Origin: Thamnaconus septentrionalis
Taxonomy: Eukaryota > Chordata > Actinopteri > Tetraodontiformes > Monacanthidae
NCBI GenBank assembly: GCA_009823395.1
Contig: CM020515.1
Span: 14,494,489-14,558,488, forward strand
Reading direction: 5' to 3'
Length of the DNA stretch: 64,000 bases
The notes below the pieces were generated by a model, which worked only from the letters and a program-made list of their open reading frames with translations, was not told the DNA's origin and did not search any database. A program made the position numbers and the translations under genes. Below are positions 10,886 to 21,875 of the stretch, in pieces. Position 1 is the first letter of the stretch, and each line of letters starts with the position of its first letter.

Positions 10886-12885
10886 CGCGCGCACACTGCG
10901 CTTCATCTTTTTGGGCACATTATATTGTCGGAGAGAGAGAGGGAGAGAGATTGAGAGAGAGAGAGAGATTGCAGCTCATTGAGGAGCGACGCGGCGGAAT
11001 CAAAGCGATGCAAGATGCCCGTGATCGCGGCGCAGCAGCGCCTCTAATCCAGGTTCGCCTCTTTAATTACTCCTCCATGATAGCGCCTCTCCTTCCATTC
11101 TTCCCTCCCTCCCTCACTCCCTCCTTCCCGCCCCGCCTGCCCGCCCGCCCGCCCTCGTCTATCTTTTTTTCAGCTTCCTCGCGCTTCCCTCCCGCGCTCC
11201 CCTCTGCCTCGCGCTTCCTGCCAATAGGCAAAACTTTTCCTCTGAAGCGCAGGGAAAAGAAAAGAAATAAATAAAGGCTTCACGGCACAGTTGCCTGTGT
11301 TTGACAGCCCAACGTGGAGCTGGATCCCGCGCTGCATCTCGCCGGGGCCCGCTGACTGCTCTATCGTGACGAATGAGGCGCCAGCAAGGCGAACCCCGAC
11401 CCCCGACCCCCGACCCGCCCGCCCCACCCGCCCACGCTCTTCATCCATCCGGTTCAAGCGTGGCACCCACTTCCTCACCCCCTGCCTCGCTCCTGTCACC
11501 CTCCTCAATTAGAATAATTACCCCTGTACGTTCACACTCTAATCAGTTCATTAAAGCCAGAATGGATGAAATTAGCATAGAAAGTGACGGCTGATTTAGC
11601 AACTGCTCCTTTGTCATCAACAACAGGCCACCTCCCCACCAGCTCCCGATCAAATTCAGACCCGGCGCCCGACCCTCCGGTGCGCCTGCGTCGACGGCGC
11701 CGCATCCCATAGCTGAGACCGTCGTCACCGGCTTCGCATAAAAGATTCACGTGCTCCGGGTCTTAAATAATTGCACGCGTGCTATCTGTGTGGTGCGTGC
11801 GTCACCGTGAACGGAGTTCACCAGAGTTGGTTACAATCTACTCTAATGGAACGATGTGAGATTACAACCAGCCCAGCCGGCGGAAAGAAACACCAAACAG
11901 TTTCAGTTCTGTTTTTACAGTAATAGCAGAACAAAGACAAAGCGTTTGCTTCTTCGATTTATGCAATAAACTGAATGTCGCAGGCAGCGACGCATTTTCA
12001 AGAAAAAAGAATAAAACTGATAAATTTCTGCACAATGTGTACACTGACGAGAATAAAAGCCAAACACGCAGACACATTATGAGCAAGTCATTTTTACAAT
12101 AAGAGATTTTGATTCTAGTGACATGGTGCCACAGTGGTTAGTGTTGCTGCCTCACAGCCAGAAGGTCGTGGGTTCGATTTCGATTTCTGTGAGGAGTTTG
12201 CATGTTTCTCCCTGTGTCTGCTGGGTTCTCTCCGGGTTCTCCAGCTTCCTCCCGCAGTCCAAACACACGCATGTGAGGTGAATTGGAAACTGTAAATTGT
12301 CCATAGGTGTATGTGTGAGTGTGATTGGTTGTTTGTTGTCTATGTGGCCCTGCGTTCAACTGGCCAGTTGTCCAGGGTGTCACCCTGCCTTCACCCTATG
12401 ACAGCTGGGAGAGGCTCCAGCAGACCCCCGTGACCCTGAGTTGGAATTGAAAATGGATGGATGGATTTTGATTCTCTCTGAATGGTGGAAGATGACGGCC
12501 GTACTGTTGTGAACACATTAAGGCAACAGCACTCCGGCTGCAGCTTCCAACCTATGACTGACCAGCAGTCCTGGACTATATAATGTGAAATCCACCACCC
12601 ACCAAGGAGCCTTCAAACATACGTTGGCTCATCATAGGTGCATCGCCGCTCTCTGATTGTGTGTGAAACACATCAGGCACATATAAAATATACACCTCAT
12701 CCCTGCCGAGTTGCTGGTGCACGTTCCACGTTGAGTGACAGCGCGCTTCTCGGGCTTCTGTACTTTTGTGTGTGTTTCTTATTCATTTTTTTCTTCAGTT
12801 GTGTAAGAGTGTACGTCTGTGTGCGCCTCTGCGCCTCTGCGCTGAACCCGGGGTGAAGAAGCGGAGCAGTGGAGGGAGGCCTCAC
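9731..12885 (-). other. adgrl1: Intron 22
   Basis: About 3.2 kb. It contains CA (about 9762-9785), GT (about 10713-10741 and 10848-10881) and GA (about 10930-10970) repeats, a C-rich stretch (about 11090-11220) and a SINE with target duplication (12117-12463). No coding similarity is seen. Confidence 0.7.
12117..12463 (+). mobile_element. tRNA-like fish SINE with 12-base target duplication
   Basis: The 5' part has a pol III A-box-like stretch (AGTGGTTAGTGTTGC) and a B-box-like GGGTTCGATTTCG at 12170-12182. The body has the widespread fish-repeat text GTTTGCATGTTTCTCCCTGTG and GCTTCCTCCCGCAGTCC, and it ends in ATGGATGGATG. Perfect 12-base direct repeats, GATTTTGATTCT, flank it at 12105-12116 and 12464-12475. 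This shows target-primed insertion into intron 22, antisense to the gene. I do not assign a family name. Confidence 0.88.
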
Positions 12886-12982
12886 CGCGGTTGAGCGTCG
12901 GGGTGCTATTGATGTCTCCCGCCATGAAAGAAGATTCCGTCTGCTTCCGAACCGTGTCGTTCCACATCCTGCGGATGCGGCT
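12886..12982 (-). CDS. adgrl1: Coding exon 22: cytoplasmic tail
   Basis: This exon has 97 bases, with AG at 12984-12983 and GT at 12885-12884 (GTGAGG). It encodes [19 protein letters not shown] and [13 protein letters not shown] plus one base. It is identical, as far as I recall, to mammalian latrophilin-1 in this stretch, and is one of the most conserved parts of the tail. A CA repeat lies just upstream of the acceptor. Confidence 0.96.
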
Positions 12983-14161
12983 CTGGAAGAGGGAGCACAC
13001 ACACACACACACACAGCGGCGCAGCCGTGAGTTGCAGAGAGCGCAGAAAGCAGAAGTTAAATATAGAAGCGCGCTGGTAGACTCGCAGTCGCTCGGCGGG
13101 GGCTTCTGTAATCAAAACGGCGGGCTCGCTCTAATCCGCCCAAGAACAATAGACAAACACAGAGCGGCACAAAGAGCGAGGCGTCGAGGCACACGGCTGT
13201 GTCATGTTATCACGGGGCTAATAAACCCGAGATGTGTACGATGTGATTGGGTCGGCTGATACGGTTGTTGTTGGGAAGAGGCCTTATTACGCCGGGAAGT
13301 GGGGAAGCTTGTTTGTTGTTGACGGCGAGGACTCTAAGTGTCTCTCTGCCACACGCCACATATGCCATCCTGTACTTCCAGATGTCCTCCGCCGTGCCTC
13401 TGTCTATATATAGGACATGGATTTCTTTTTTCTTCTCTAAAAGAAAACCATTAACAATGACTCATCCGCTGCGGTGACTACGAGTGAGGGCTGGCGGTGA
13501 GGTTGGAGGTAAAAAAGAAGAAAAGAAAAGAAAGAAAGAAATTAAATTTCCAGAGATGAGAAAACTTGCTGTTTGGACGGGATGACTAATGAGCAGAACG
13601 CAGAGTGCAGCATTAAAGGACATCCTGTCACAGTGGCGCTGTCGCCCAGAACAAAACAGCATTTCCACGCAGGCGTTTCGCACGCCGCACATCGCTTTTC
13701 CGCTGGCACTGAAAACAGCGTGGGCTGAAAATGTAAGTCAAGTAAGTAGGTACGCTCGAGCGCCTCGCAAAAGTAACGGGCGAGTCATTGGTATTGATCA
13801 GTAATCAAGCCCCCGCAGATAGACTCATTATGTGCCCCCGGAATTACATAATAGACCTTTAAAACAGGGAAATATGATCACATTTCTCTTGTTTTGAAAG
13901 CAAATTGTTTTATTTTGACACCCTTTCATGCTTTAAAGTGTATCAACAGAGTCAATTAGATTATTTTTTTTCATCATGAAAACAATTGTTCCCTTTCACT
14001 CTACTGAGATTAGAACAAGAGGAATCGTTTCTCGCGACAGCGTGCATTCACTCGTTCAATGCTTTCGAGACGACTGAGATGTCGGATGAACTACAAACAC
14101 ATACGTGTGCGCCGCTCTCAGAGTGCAACTGAGTGAACGTGTGGCTCGGTCCCGCCCGCAC
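12983..14161 (-). other. adgrl1: Intron 21
   Basis: About 1.2 kb. A short CA repeat (about 12997-13015) lies near the exon 22 acceptor and an AAG/AAAG-rich patch at about 13512-13545. The 13840-14050 part is AT-rich and non-repetitive. No exon is seen. Confidence 0.65.
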
Positions 14162-14317
14162 CTGTCTGTGGGCCGCTGCGTGGCGAGCTTGGCTGCCGCT
14201 GTAGTAGCGGTTGTTGGCACGCAGGCCCGAGTTTTTCAGGGAGCCGTGGGAGCTGGTGGTGGAAGTGCGACTGCAGCAGTAGGAGTGGCGGAGACACTTA
14301 CTGTACTCCTTATGGAC
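14162..14317 (-). CDS. adgrl1: Coding exon 21: proximal cytoplasmic tail
   Basis: This exon has 156 bases, phase 0, with AG at 14319-14318 after a T-rich tract and GT at 14161-14160 (GTGCGG). It encodes [15 protein letters not shown], a Ser/Thr-rich segment, [16 protein letters not shown], then nine further residues A-R-H-A-A-A-H-R-Q. In mammals the exon ends at the equivalent of G-S-Q (G-T-Q) and the next exon starts S-R-I-R-R. Here no GT follows that Gln codon, so the exon runs 27 bases on to the next GT. The cysteines after H-S-Y may be palmitoylated. Confidence 0.9.
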
Positions 14318-14514
14318 CTGTGAAAAAAAACACAGAAAAAAAAAAACATTAGACCATTAGCATAGACGGCGTAAGCAAGTGGTGTCAAATGGGCCAAGAA
14401 ACAGAGAAACAGCAACATTCAACGCAGTGAGTGTAAATCTGAACGCTCAGTGCTGTACATCCGCTAATTTATCCATACATCCGAGATGAAAATAGGGGAA
14501 TCTTGTACTGTTAC

Positions 14515-14683
14515 CTTCTTCTGCAGGGCACAGTGGAAGATGAAGATAAACATGCCTTGGAAGGCATTGAAGGTGGTAAAGAGGTAGGCCATGATGACCG
14601 TGTTTTCATTGATGAAGAGGAAGCCGAAGGCCCACGTCAGCCCGAGCAGAAACAGCAAAGCGATGGCCCCGAGAGCCCACGAC
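14515..14683 (-). CDS. adgrl1: Coding exon 20: TM6, third extracellular loop, TM7
   Basis: This exon has 169 bases, with AG at 14685-14684 and GT at 14514-14513 (GTAACA). It encodes [20 protein letters not shown] (TM6), I-N-E-N-T-V-I-M, and TM7 [11 protein letters not shown], ending F-H-C-A-L-Q-K-K. The L-G-L-T-W-A-F-G and N-A-F-Q-G motifs are hallmarks of adhesion GPCRs. The exon closes the 7TM core at about residue 1098. Confidence 0.97.
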
Positions 14684-14958
14684 CTAACCGAAGTGGAAAT
14701 GGAGAAACAGTCATTGGACACGAAGGGCAGTGTCGTGTCTGAAGCATCTTGTGCAACACGTCATGAGCCATTGACTATGAAAACAGGACGAACATGCAGC
14801 TAATCATGCCGATAAACTGACTTCCATATAATCAAGTTGGTGTCAATGAGGATTCCTTCATCATCATCAAGCCTGACAAACCACTACAGTAGCCAAGAGC
14901 AAAACTGCTTATAGTGTTGATTCCCTGGAGAAAAAAAAGGAGAACAAACCGAACGTAC

Positions 14959-15050
14959 TTGATGCTGTCCAGGCGGCTGGAGTCGGGCTTGAGCGCCGAG
15001 GAAGTGCGGACCATCTTGTGCAACGTGATCATGAGGAAAACGAGATTGAG
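14959..15050 (-). CDS. adgrl1: Coding exon 19: TM5 and third intracellular loop
   Basis: This exon has 92 bases, with AG at 15052-15051 and GT at 14958-14957 (GTACGT). It encodes [13 protein letters not shown], then [15 protein letters not shown]. The T-L-H-K-M motif at the base of TM5 and the basic loop before TM6 are G-protein-contacting elements in the family. Only conservative changes are seen against mammals. Confidence 0.96.
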
Positions 15051-15354
15051 CTGTTGACACGAGACAGAACAAAACGCAGAGACGTTACGGGAACTTTCTG
15101 GTAGGCGTCGGCAACACAGTGCAAATGCAATACTGTCCAACGAGGGATGCTGGAAGTCTGACCGCCGCTGCAGTTACTGGAGCTGGAGCGGCCAGATCAA
15201 ATTTTGACGGAAACAAAAAAAATCATACATAATAAAAAACTACAATGAAAATGCTGCCAGTACAGCTGCTGCTGTTCAGCAGTGAATATGACGCAGACTC
15301 CCTGTAGCAACTCAGACTGACTCCCCAGCATCCCCCTGTCGGACACTGGAGCTA

Positions 15355-15474
<120 letters not shown>

Positions 15475-15740
15475 TCACACACACACTGAGAAAAAAAAAC
15501 ACAAACGCACTCATAATATGCACACGCACACACAGACATGCACACAATATTCCTCTGTCTCGGCGGATTATCTTATGAAGGCTAATCATCAGGCTTTGGC
15601 TAAGTGTGTTCAGAAATGCCGGTCCGCCGGGAGGTGCAAGAGCTGTTCACACGGCATTGGATATTACATTTCCAGCTGGGGGAATAGCATAATCCTACTT
15701 CTCAATCTGCAGGTGCAAAAAGGCCCGTCTTCACACGTAC

Positions 15741-15961
15741 GCTTTCTTGGTCCCATAGCTCCGGTAGTCTATGGCCGCCGAGATGCCCACCACCAGCGCG
15801 GGGAAGCAGTATCCGCACAGATAGTAGTACTTTTTGCGGGAGTACTCGCTCTCAAAGACCTCCACCAGCATGAGATAGAGCTGCACGCCCTCCAGACACA
15901 TCCAGGAGAAGGCAGCCAAGAAGAAGAAATGCAGAAGGCCAGCAACGATGGGACAGGCGAT
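15741..15961 (-). CDS. adgrl1: Coding exon 17: TM3, second intracellular loop, TM4
   Basis: This exon has 221 bases, with AG at 15963-15962 and GT at 15740-15739 (GTACGT). It encodes [11 protein letters not shown], the TM3 block [28 protein letters not shown], and the TM4 region [11 protein letters not shown], ending Y-G-T-K-K plus two bases of Ala. The A-C-P cysteine forms the conserved disulphide to the second extracellular loop. Identity to mammalian latrophilin-1 is very high. Confidence 0.97.
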
Positions 15962-16277
15962 CTGAGGGAAGCGTCGAGGGAGAAGCGGCAGAAAGGAAAC
16001 AGAGATGGAGACAGAGGCAGAGCAGAGACACAGCCGGGTGAAAATGTTTGGAGATTTTCAAGTGGAAATAAAAGTTGCGGAGAAATGGAACGAATCCGAG
16101 TTTCAAGTCAGCGTTCACCAGTAAAGTTTTTTATTTTTTTCATTTTAAAGTTGGAATACGAAAAAGTATTAAAGATAATAGTTTAGATACAGTATTATAT
16201 ATACAGTACGACAGGATGGATGTCAGCGGATACGCATCTTTCAATTACAAGAGAAAATGAAAAGTGGGAGCGCTCAC

Positions 16278-16487
16278 GTGGTATTCCGTCTTGTCGATCC
16301 CGATGAGGAAGAGCAGCTCGGCGATGAAGAGGTTGATGCAGAGGTTCTTGTGGATGGTGTTGCGGTCCGTCTGCAGGCCCCGCAGGAAGCAGAAGGTGGA
16401 AATGCAGATGGCCAGACACACCAGGGAGATGACGATCCCCACCCAGGTGATCACAAACAGGATCAGCTCGTGCATCCGGCCCTGGTA
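16278..16487 (-). CDS. adgrl1: Coding exon 16: TM1, first intracellular loop, TM2
   Basis: This exon has 210 bases, phase 0, with AG at 16489-16488 and GT at 16277-16276 (GTGAGC). It encodes [10 protein letters not shown], the hydrophobic TM1 ([15 protein letters not shown]), [16 protein letters not shown] and TM2 ([10 protein letters not shown]). The Y-Q-G-R start is the latrophilin-1 form; L2 and L3 have different residues here. The R-N-T-I-H-K-N-L loop is typical of family B2 receptors. Confidence 0.97.
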
Positions 16488-17018
16488 CTGGGAGGGTGGG
16501 ATGGAGGAGGAGGAGCGAGGAAGAAAGACACGTGGCAGGATGGAGCCGGGGGGGGGGGGCAAGGTGGCAGAGTGTGAGATGAGGAATCAATGAAGGAAAG
16601 AAGAAAACATGGGCCGGAGACAGAAAGACGGACAGACGGACAGAGTGGGAGGGACGGGAGAGAAAAAAAAAAGAGAGAGAAAAGCTCCATTTAATATTTG
16701 TAAATATATGCAAGGAGCTAAAGTGTAAACACAACAGACAAGGCGACGTGTCTGAAAGAGAAAAAAAATAATAATAAAAAATAAATAAACCTGACATTCA
16801 AATTCGTGTGAATGTCAGCTTGAAGTAGCAGGACATGAATTTGTAAGCGTTGTGCCTCCCCGAAACGTCAAAGTGAACGAAGGGAGAGAGGAAATTCAAA
16901 ACAAAGAGCTTGTCAGCCTTGAGAGGATACATTAATGTGCATGTGTGTGCGGGTGTGTGTGACTGAGAGGGAGCGAGCGCTAATGCTCGCGCCGCTGAAA
17001 GTCTGCATACATTACCCT

Positions 17019-17066
<48 letters not shown>

Positions 17067-17130
17067 TTCAAAAAACAAAAATAAAAAATAAAATCAGGGG
17101 GTGGAGGCGGAACAGCCCCGGTCCACTCAC
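16488..17130 (-). other. adgrl1: Intron 15
   Basis: 643 bases with a G run (about 16547-16559), GGA/GAGA patches and a (TC)n microsatellite at 17022-17064 near the exon 15 donor. No extra exon is seen. Confidence 0.65.
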
Positions 17131-17304
17131 GTCGGGCTCATGGTGAGCCATCAGCACGGCGAAGTTGGTCAGGTGACTGCAGGAGCAGGTGGTGTGCGTG
17201 TCGTTGGTGTCCAGCAGCCTGCAGCCCAGCGACGACCACTGGCCCGTCATGGAGCGCTCGGAGTAGTTCCAGAAGGAGCAGTTTGGAGTGTGGTAATTCT
17301 CCAG
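17131..17304 (-). CDS. adgrl1: Coding exon 15: GPS cleavage motif and tethered agonist
   Basis: This exon has 174 bases, phase 0 at both ends, with AG at 17306-17305 and GT at 17130-17129 (GTGAGT). It encodes the [14 protein letters not shown], a G-C-R cysteine, [10 protein letters not shown], then T-N-F-A-V-L-M-A-H. By family knowledge, autoproteolysis occurs between Leu and Thr of H-L-T, about residues 832/833, and the new N-terminus starting T-N-F-A-V-L-M is the tethered (Stachel) agonist. All catalytic and structural residues (four Cys, two Trp, His-Leu-Thr) are present, so the protein should be cleavable. The last residues, H-E-P-D, differ from mammals. Confidence 0.97.
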
Positions 17305-17438
17305 CTGAGGGGGGGTGGGATAATAGAAAAATAAAATAGAAAAAAACAAAAAGTTGAAAAAAAAATGTTTCCTGCTGGAATTTTTATTTCAAACGTGGAC
17401 GGAGGAGCGATTTTTTTTTTTTTTTTTTTTTTGGACAC

Positions 17439-17647
17439 CTTGAGGTGTTTGAGCGTGAAGACGACGGGCTCGGTGAGAAAGACCCTGCTGGACTCTTTGT
17501 TGATGGAGGCAGCGATGATGTGCGAGTTGACGGCCAGCCGCTTCTTATCGTGCCACGGACCGTCGGCGTCCATCTTCACCGTGGCGTTCTCGGTGGACAG
17601 GAAGGAGCCCAAGTTTTTATACATAACAAACACCACCTTGACTTGCC
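17439..17647 (-). CDS. adgrl1: Coding exon 14: GAIN subdomain B
   Basis: This exon has 209 bases, with AG at 17649-17648 and GT at 17438-17437. It encodes [38 protein letters not shown] and the end L-K-H-L-K. These are beta strands of the GAIN sandwich, including a conserved N-A-T glycosylation sequon. The donor reads GTGTCC, weak at +5, and is followed within six bases by a run of 22 A on the minus strand, which might slow or vary splicing. Confidence 0.96.
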
Positions 17648-18767
<1,120 letters not shown>

Positions 18768-18890
18768 CGTTTCGGCTGTACTGTTTGATGGTGGAGGCTG
18801 AGAGCTGGATGGTGCTGTCGCTGGCCGAGTTATGCGGGAAAGACAAATCCTGCACGTCCATCTCCGTGTTGAGGAGGTGCACCTCGAGAT
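18768..18890 (-). CDS. adgrl1: Coding exon 13: GAIN domain, A/B junction
   Basis: This exon has 123 bases, with AG at 18892-18891 and GT at 18767-18766 (GTCAGT). It encodes D-L-E-V-H-L-L-N-T-E, D-V-Q-D-L-S-F-P, and S-A-S-T-I-K-Q-Y-S-R-N-G. The corresponding mammalian blocks are L-E-V-T-V-L-N-T-E and I-K-Q-N-S-R-N-G. This is where the helical subdomain gives way to the beta sandwich. The P-H-N-S-A-S-D loop is specific to this sequence. Confidence 0.94.
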
Positions 18891-18996
18891 CTGGAGGAAA
18901 AAAAATTACACATTTCATTTTGGTAACCGCCTTTGTTACAAACGCCCGAGAGGAATGAGAAGCTCGAGCCGAGAGGTGCGCAATTGGATTATCGCT

Positions 18997-19580
18997 GTAA
19001 AGGGATAGTTCCCTCCAGAGTTGAGATTTCGCCCACTGGCTACTCAGCCCAGTGCCAACGGAGGCTCTGGTGACACTTTCTAATACACATGACCATTCTT
19101 GGGTTTCACTGAGGGGATGAATTCCACCCAACACAAGCCCACTGCGGCCAAGTATTCGAATATGAAAAAAAAACCCAACAAAGAAATCCATCCAAGTGTC
19201 CAAATAGACGGAGCAGGCCAATTTGTCTCAAACAGTGACGTTTACGCCACATTTCTAGCCAAAATATCCACAGTAGCATCTTAGCCAAGGCTTCACGTTA
19301 GCCATTGCTAATGTGGCAAATTGCTGCTCCGTGTAGAATAAATCAACAGTTTAAAAAAATAACCAATGCCAATGTCGCCATTAAAAAAAATTGGATGTGG
19401 TCTCGTCTTCCAAAATAACACAGAGAATTCTGTGTTGTACAAACTTGGATTTCTGTCCCTCCGCACAACTCCAGAACAGTCAAGTAAAAAAAAAAAAAAA
19501 AAAAACTGTCACCAGCGCGTCCGCGGGGGGTACGCGGCCATTTGGTGAAATTTCAGCTTTGGCTGAACTGTCCCTTTAAC
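18997..19580. mobile_element. MITE filling most of intron 12
   Basis: The ends form imperfect inverted repeats of about 35 bases: the left starts GTAAAGGGATAGTTC, and the right on the minus strand starts GTTAAAGGGACAGTTC, each followed by matching GAGATTTC/GAAATTTC motifs. The interior has no transposase frame and contains A/T runs (about 19485-19505). Elements with AAAGGGATAGTTC ends are abundant in fish genomes. The 703-base intron 12 (18891-19593) is 83 percent this element, whose edge is 13 bases inside the exon 12 donor. Confidence 0.8.
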
Positions 19581-19593
19581 TGTGTTGGCTTAC

Positions 19594-19774
19594 CAATGTT
19601 GGGCGTGCTGTCTGAGAATCGGTTCCCGTACATGTTGTTCGCCAGCAAGAAAGCTCCCTCCTCCAGGACGTCCAGCAGCATGGTGGCAGTGTGGGCCTGC
19701 TCGGTGCTGTTCATGTCCTGCCACGACTGCAGGGCCTCAGGGCGGAGCAGGTTGTCCACCGTCTGCACCACGGC
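19594..19774 (-). CDS. adgrl1: Coding exon 12: GAIN subdomain A, C-terminal part
   Basis: This exon has 181 bases, with AG at 19776-19775 and GT at 19593-19592 (GTAAGC). It encodes [40 protein letters not shown] (broken here only for reading), and ends T-P-N-I-G. The first two blocks are hallmark latrophilin GAIN helices. The end, after L-L-A-N-N, is divergent from mammals. The donor lies 14 bases before a MITE that nearly fills the following intron. Confidence 0.95.
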
Positions 19775-21438
19775 CTGGCGGGCGCCGCAGATGGGGAACG
19801 CCGGTTAGTCTCGGTTTGCAATAATGCATAGACGAGTCAATGTTCGACGGACGAGCAGTGAGCAACAAAACAGGGATGTTTAAATGAAAAAAAAAAAAAA
19901 GATTAACAAGAGTTTTATTACCCTTCCAAACATTTGTGAATGAACCCTCAAACTGGTGTGATTCATGAACTACCACTGTAGCAGTTTTCCCCATTAAAAA
20001 TTCAGCGGCTAATTCTCAGTTCACTGGGTTAAGTAAACAATTTACCCCGAGACAACACATTCATAACGAGGAGGCAATTAATATTTATTGGTTTCATACC
20101 ATTTAGAACAAAAATGTCATTAAATCTGGGGAAAACTCATTAAGAAATTGCTTAGAGTGCAGATTCGGAGATATATCGTCACGGAATCATTAAACAATGG
20201 CTCATGAACACAGAGTCGAAGCAGTGCCAGGAAGCGCCTCGCTATTAATTATCTGTTTCCTAATTAACAGTTGCTTCCTTATTTCTTTATTAGCCATTTG
20301 CTATCAACTATTCTTTGGTTGTAGCGTATTGTTAAGTGTAAACGTACCATTTGACACTTTAAAGGGCGGAGTTGCCACTCTTTCCCCAGAATGCGTCCGC
20401 TGCCTTGCGCTACAGTCACAACTGCGCTATGTCAGACGTATCACCATTCTATTTCACACTTACAATTCATTTAATGGCAATTTTGATGGTTATATCAGCG
20501 ATCCAATTTATTGGAGTAGCCTGCTTGATGAATCATGTAATTCTCTTTCTCGGGCCTCTCAAAATGAAGGATTGACTGCTGCGTGGAGTAAAGAGCAGCT
20601 CTGTTAACAAAATGAATTCTGCATCGGAATGCACTCTGTCTGCGACCGGCGGCGGCGGCGAGGCTTCGCTCTCTGCACGACGTGGGCGAGCGACGTCGCG
20701 ACGGTGATCAAATCGCCGCAGTCAGTTTCGGGGCACTGGTCAGTTTTTATCTTTTCCACAGATAAAGGGAGAGTGAGATGATGTCATTTTGCAAAACACT
20801 GCAGACAGGTCAGGGCTGACTGCTGCAGAGTGCCAAACTTTGTCATAATTTACTTATGGAGAAGCAGAGGCAGGGCCTTTTCATAATATTACATTACAGC
20901 TTTCACAGAAAGCAGAGATATTGCACAAATATTGAAAAAGCACAGAAGGGCTACGGTGACGCAAACTGTTGCATTTCAGACCCGTCGTCAAATTACATTT
21001 TCTCGGAGCTGCAGATATTGTACCTTATTGTGCGGCACAAGGAGACCAAGTCCAATATCATACAGTTAGGCGCCGTCCGACAACAGCTGACTCCCACACT
21101 CGCCAAAGATATTCACACTCTGAGCGAGGATTAAACTCGGGGAGTCAGCCGCAAAACGCACATGTGCTCCCGGAACTTCGACACCGGCGTTTGAATACCG
21201 CACATGCTGTAGGCCAGATGTTACAACAAAACGTAACCGCGCCGCTGCTCAGCGCCGAACCAGAGAAGCGATGAGTCCAAAGGCAATATAAATCATAATA
21301 CGGAGCACTGAGCCAACTGAATCTCATCCACGAACCCTCGTCTGCTCAAGGATTTATCTTCTCTCAGATACTCCAAGTCAAAGAGCAGCTCTACTCCACA
21401 GGCATGTTAAACAGGCGCTTAGAAGAGGAAAACGCTAC
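19775..21438 (-). other. adgrl1: Intron 11
   Basis: 1.66 kb, mostly non-repetitive. The segment about 20000-20360 is AT-rich with many TTAATT/TTATTAG motifs. I see no exon, transposon end or RNA gene. Confidence 0.6.
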
Positions 21439-21477
21439 CTGAATGTAGGCCCGACAGGTCCGCTCTCGCCTCTGGAG
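21439..21477 (-). CDS. adgrl1: Coding exon 11: 39-base GAIN exon
   Basis: This is a short phase-0 exon with AG at 21479-21478 and GT at 21438-21437 (GTAGCG). It encodes thirteen residues, L-Q-R-R-E-R-T-C-R-A-Y-I-Q, matching the mammalian segment M-H-K-R-E-R-T-C-K-D-Y-I-K. It supplies a helix of GAIN subdomain A including a conserved cysteine. An AG six bases further in would also keep frame and drop two residues. I prefer the longer form because its length matches mammals. Confidence 0.9.
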
Positions 21478-21680
21478 CTGCGAGGCAGAAAAGAAAGGCT
21501 GCAATTATATGGTGTAATAAAATACCCAAGTGAAAAAAAAAAAAAAAACACACAAAAAAAACAACACACACAAAAAAAGCCCCCACAACCCTCAGCTGCT
21601 CCTGGATCCCAGTCAAGCAGGGGGTCAATCCAGTTTTAAAAATCCTGGTGAAATGCCAAGCAAGTGCAAGTGTTTTGCAC

Positions 21681-21875
21681 CTTGTTGAAGTTGTTGTAGT
21701 TTCGAGGGGGCGTCTCCTTGGTTCCTGTCCTCAGGGCCTGGAGCTGAGCATCCAGAATGTCCAGCAGTTGCTCTATCAGGCGAACGGAGGAACTGACGTC
21801 TCCAGCCTGAATGGGACCCCGAGTGAGGTTGACCAGCTCTCCGGCAATGTTGGCGGCATTCTCGCCGCTCTTTAT
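21681..21875 (-). CDS. adgrl1: Coding exon 10: GAIN subdomain A, first part
   Basis: This exon has 195 bases, phase 0 at both ends, with AG at 21877-21876 and GT at 21680-21679. It encodes [11 protein letters not shown], then [25 protein letters not shown], and ends N-Y-N-N-F-N-K. These are the helices that open the GAIN domain. The core helix is essentially identical to mammalian latrophilins. The C-terminal loop is variable and carries a few extra residues. Confidence 0.96.

Noticed and set aside
21439..21471. Shorter form of coding exon 11 using the inner AG
   Set aside because: In frame, but drops two residues that align with mammalian M-H; the outer acceptor fits better.
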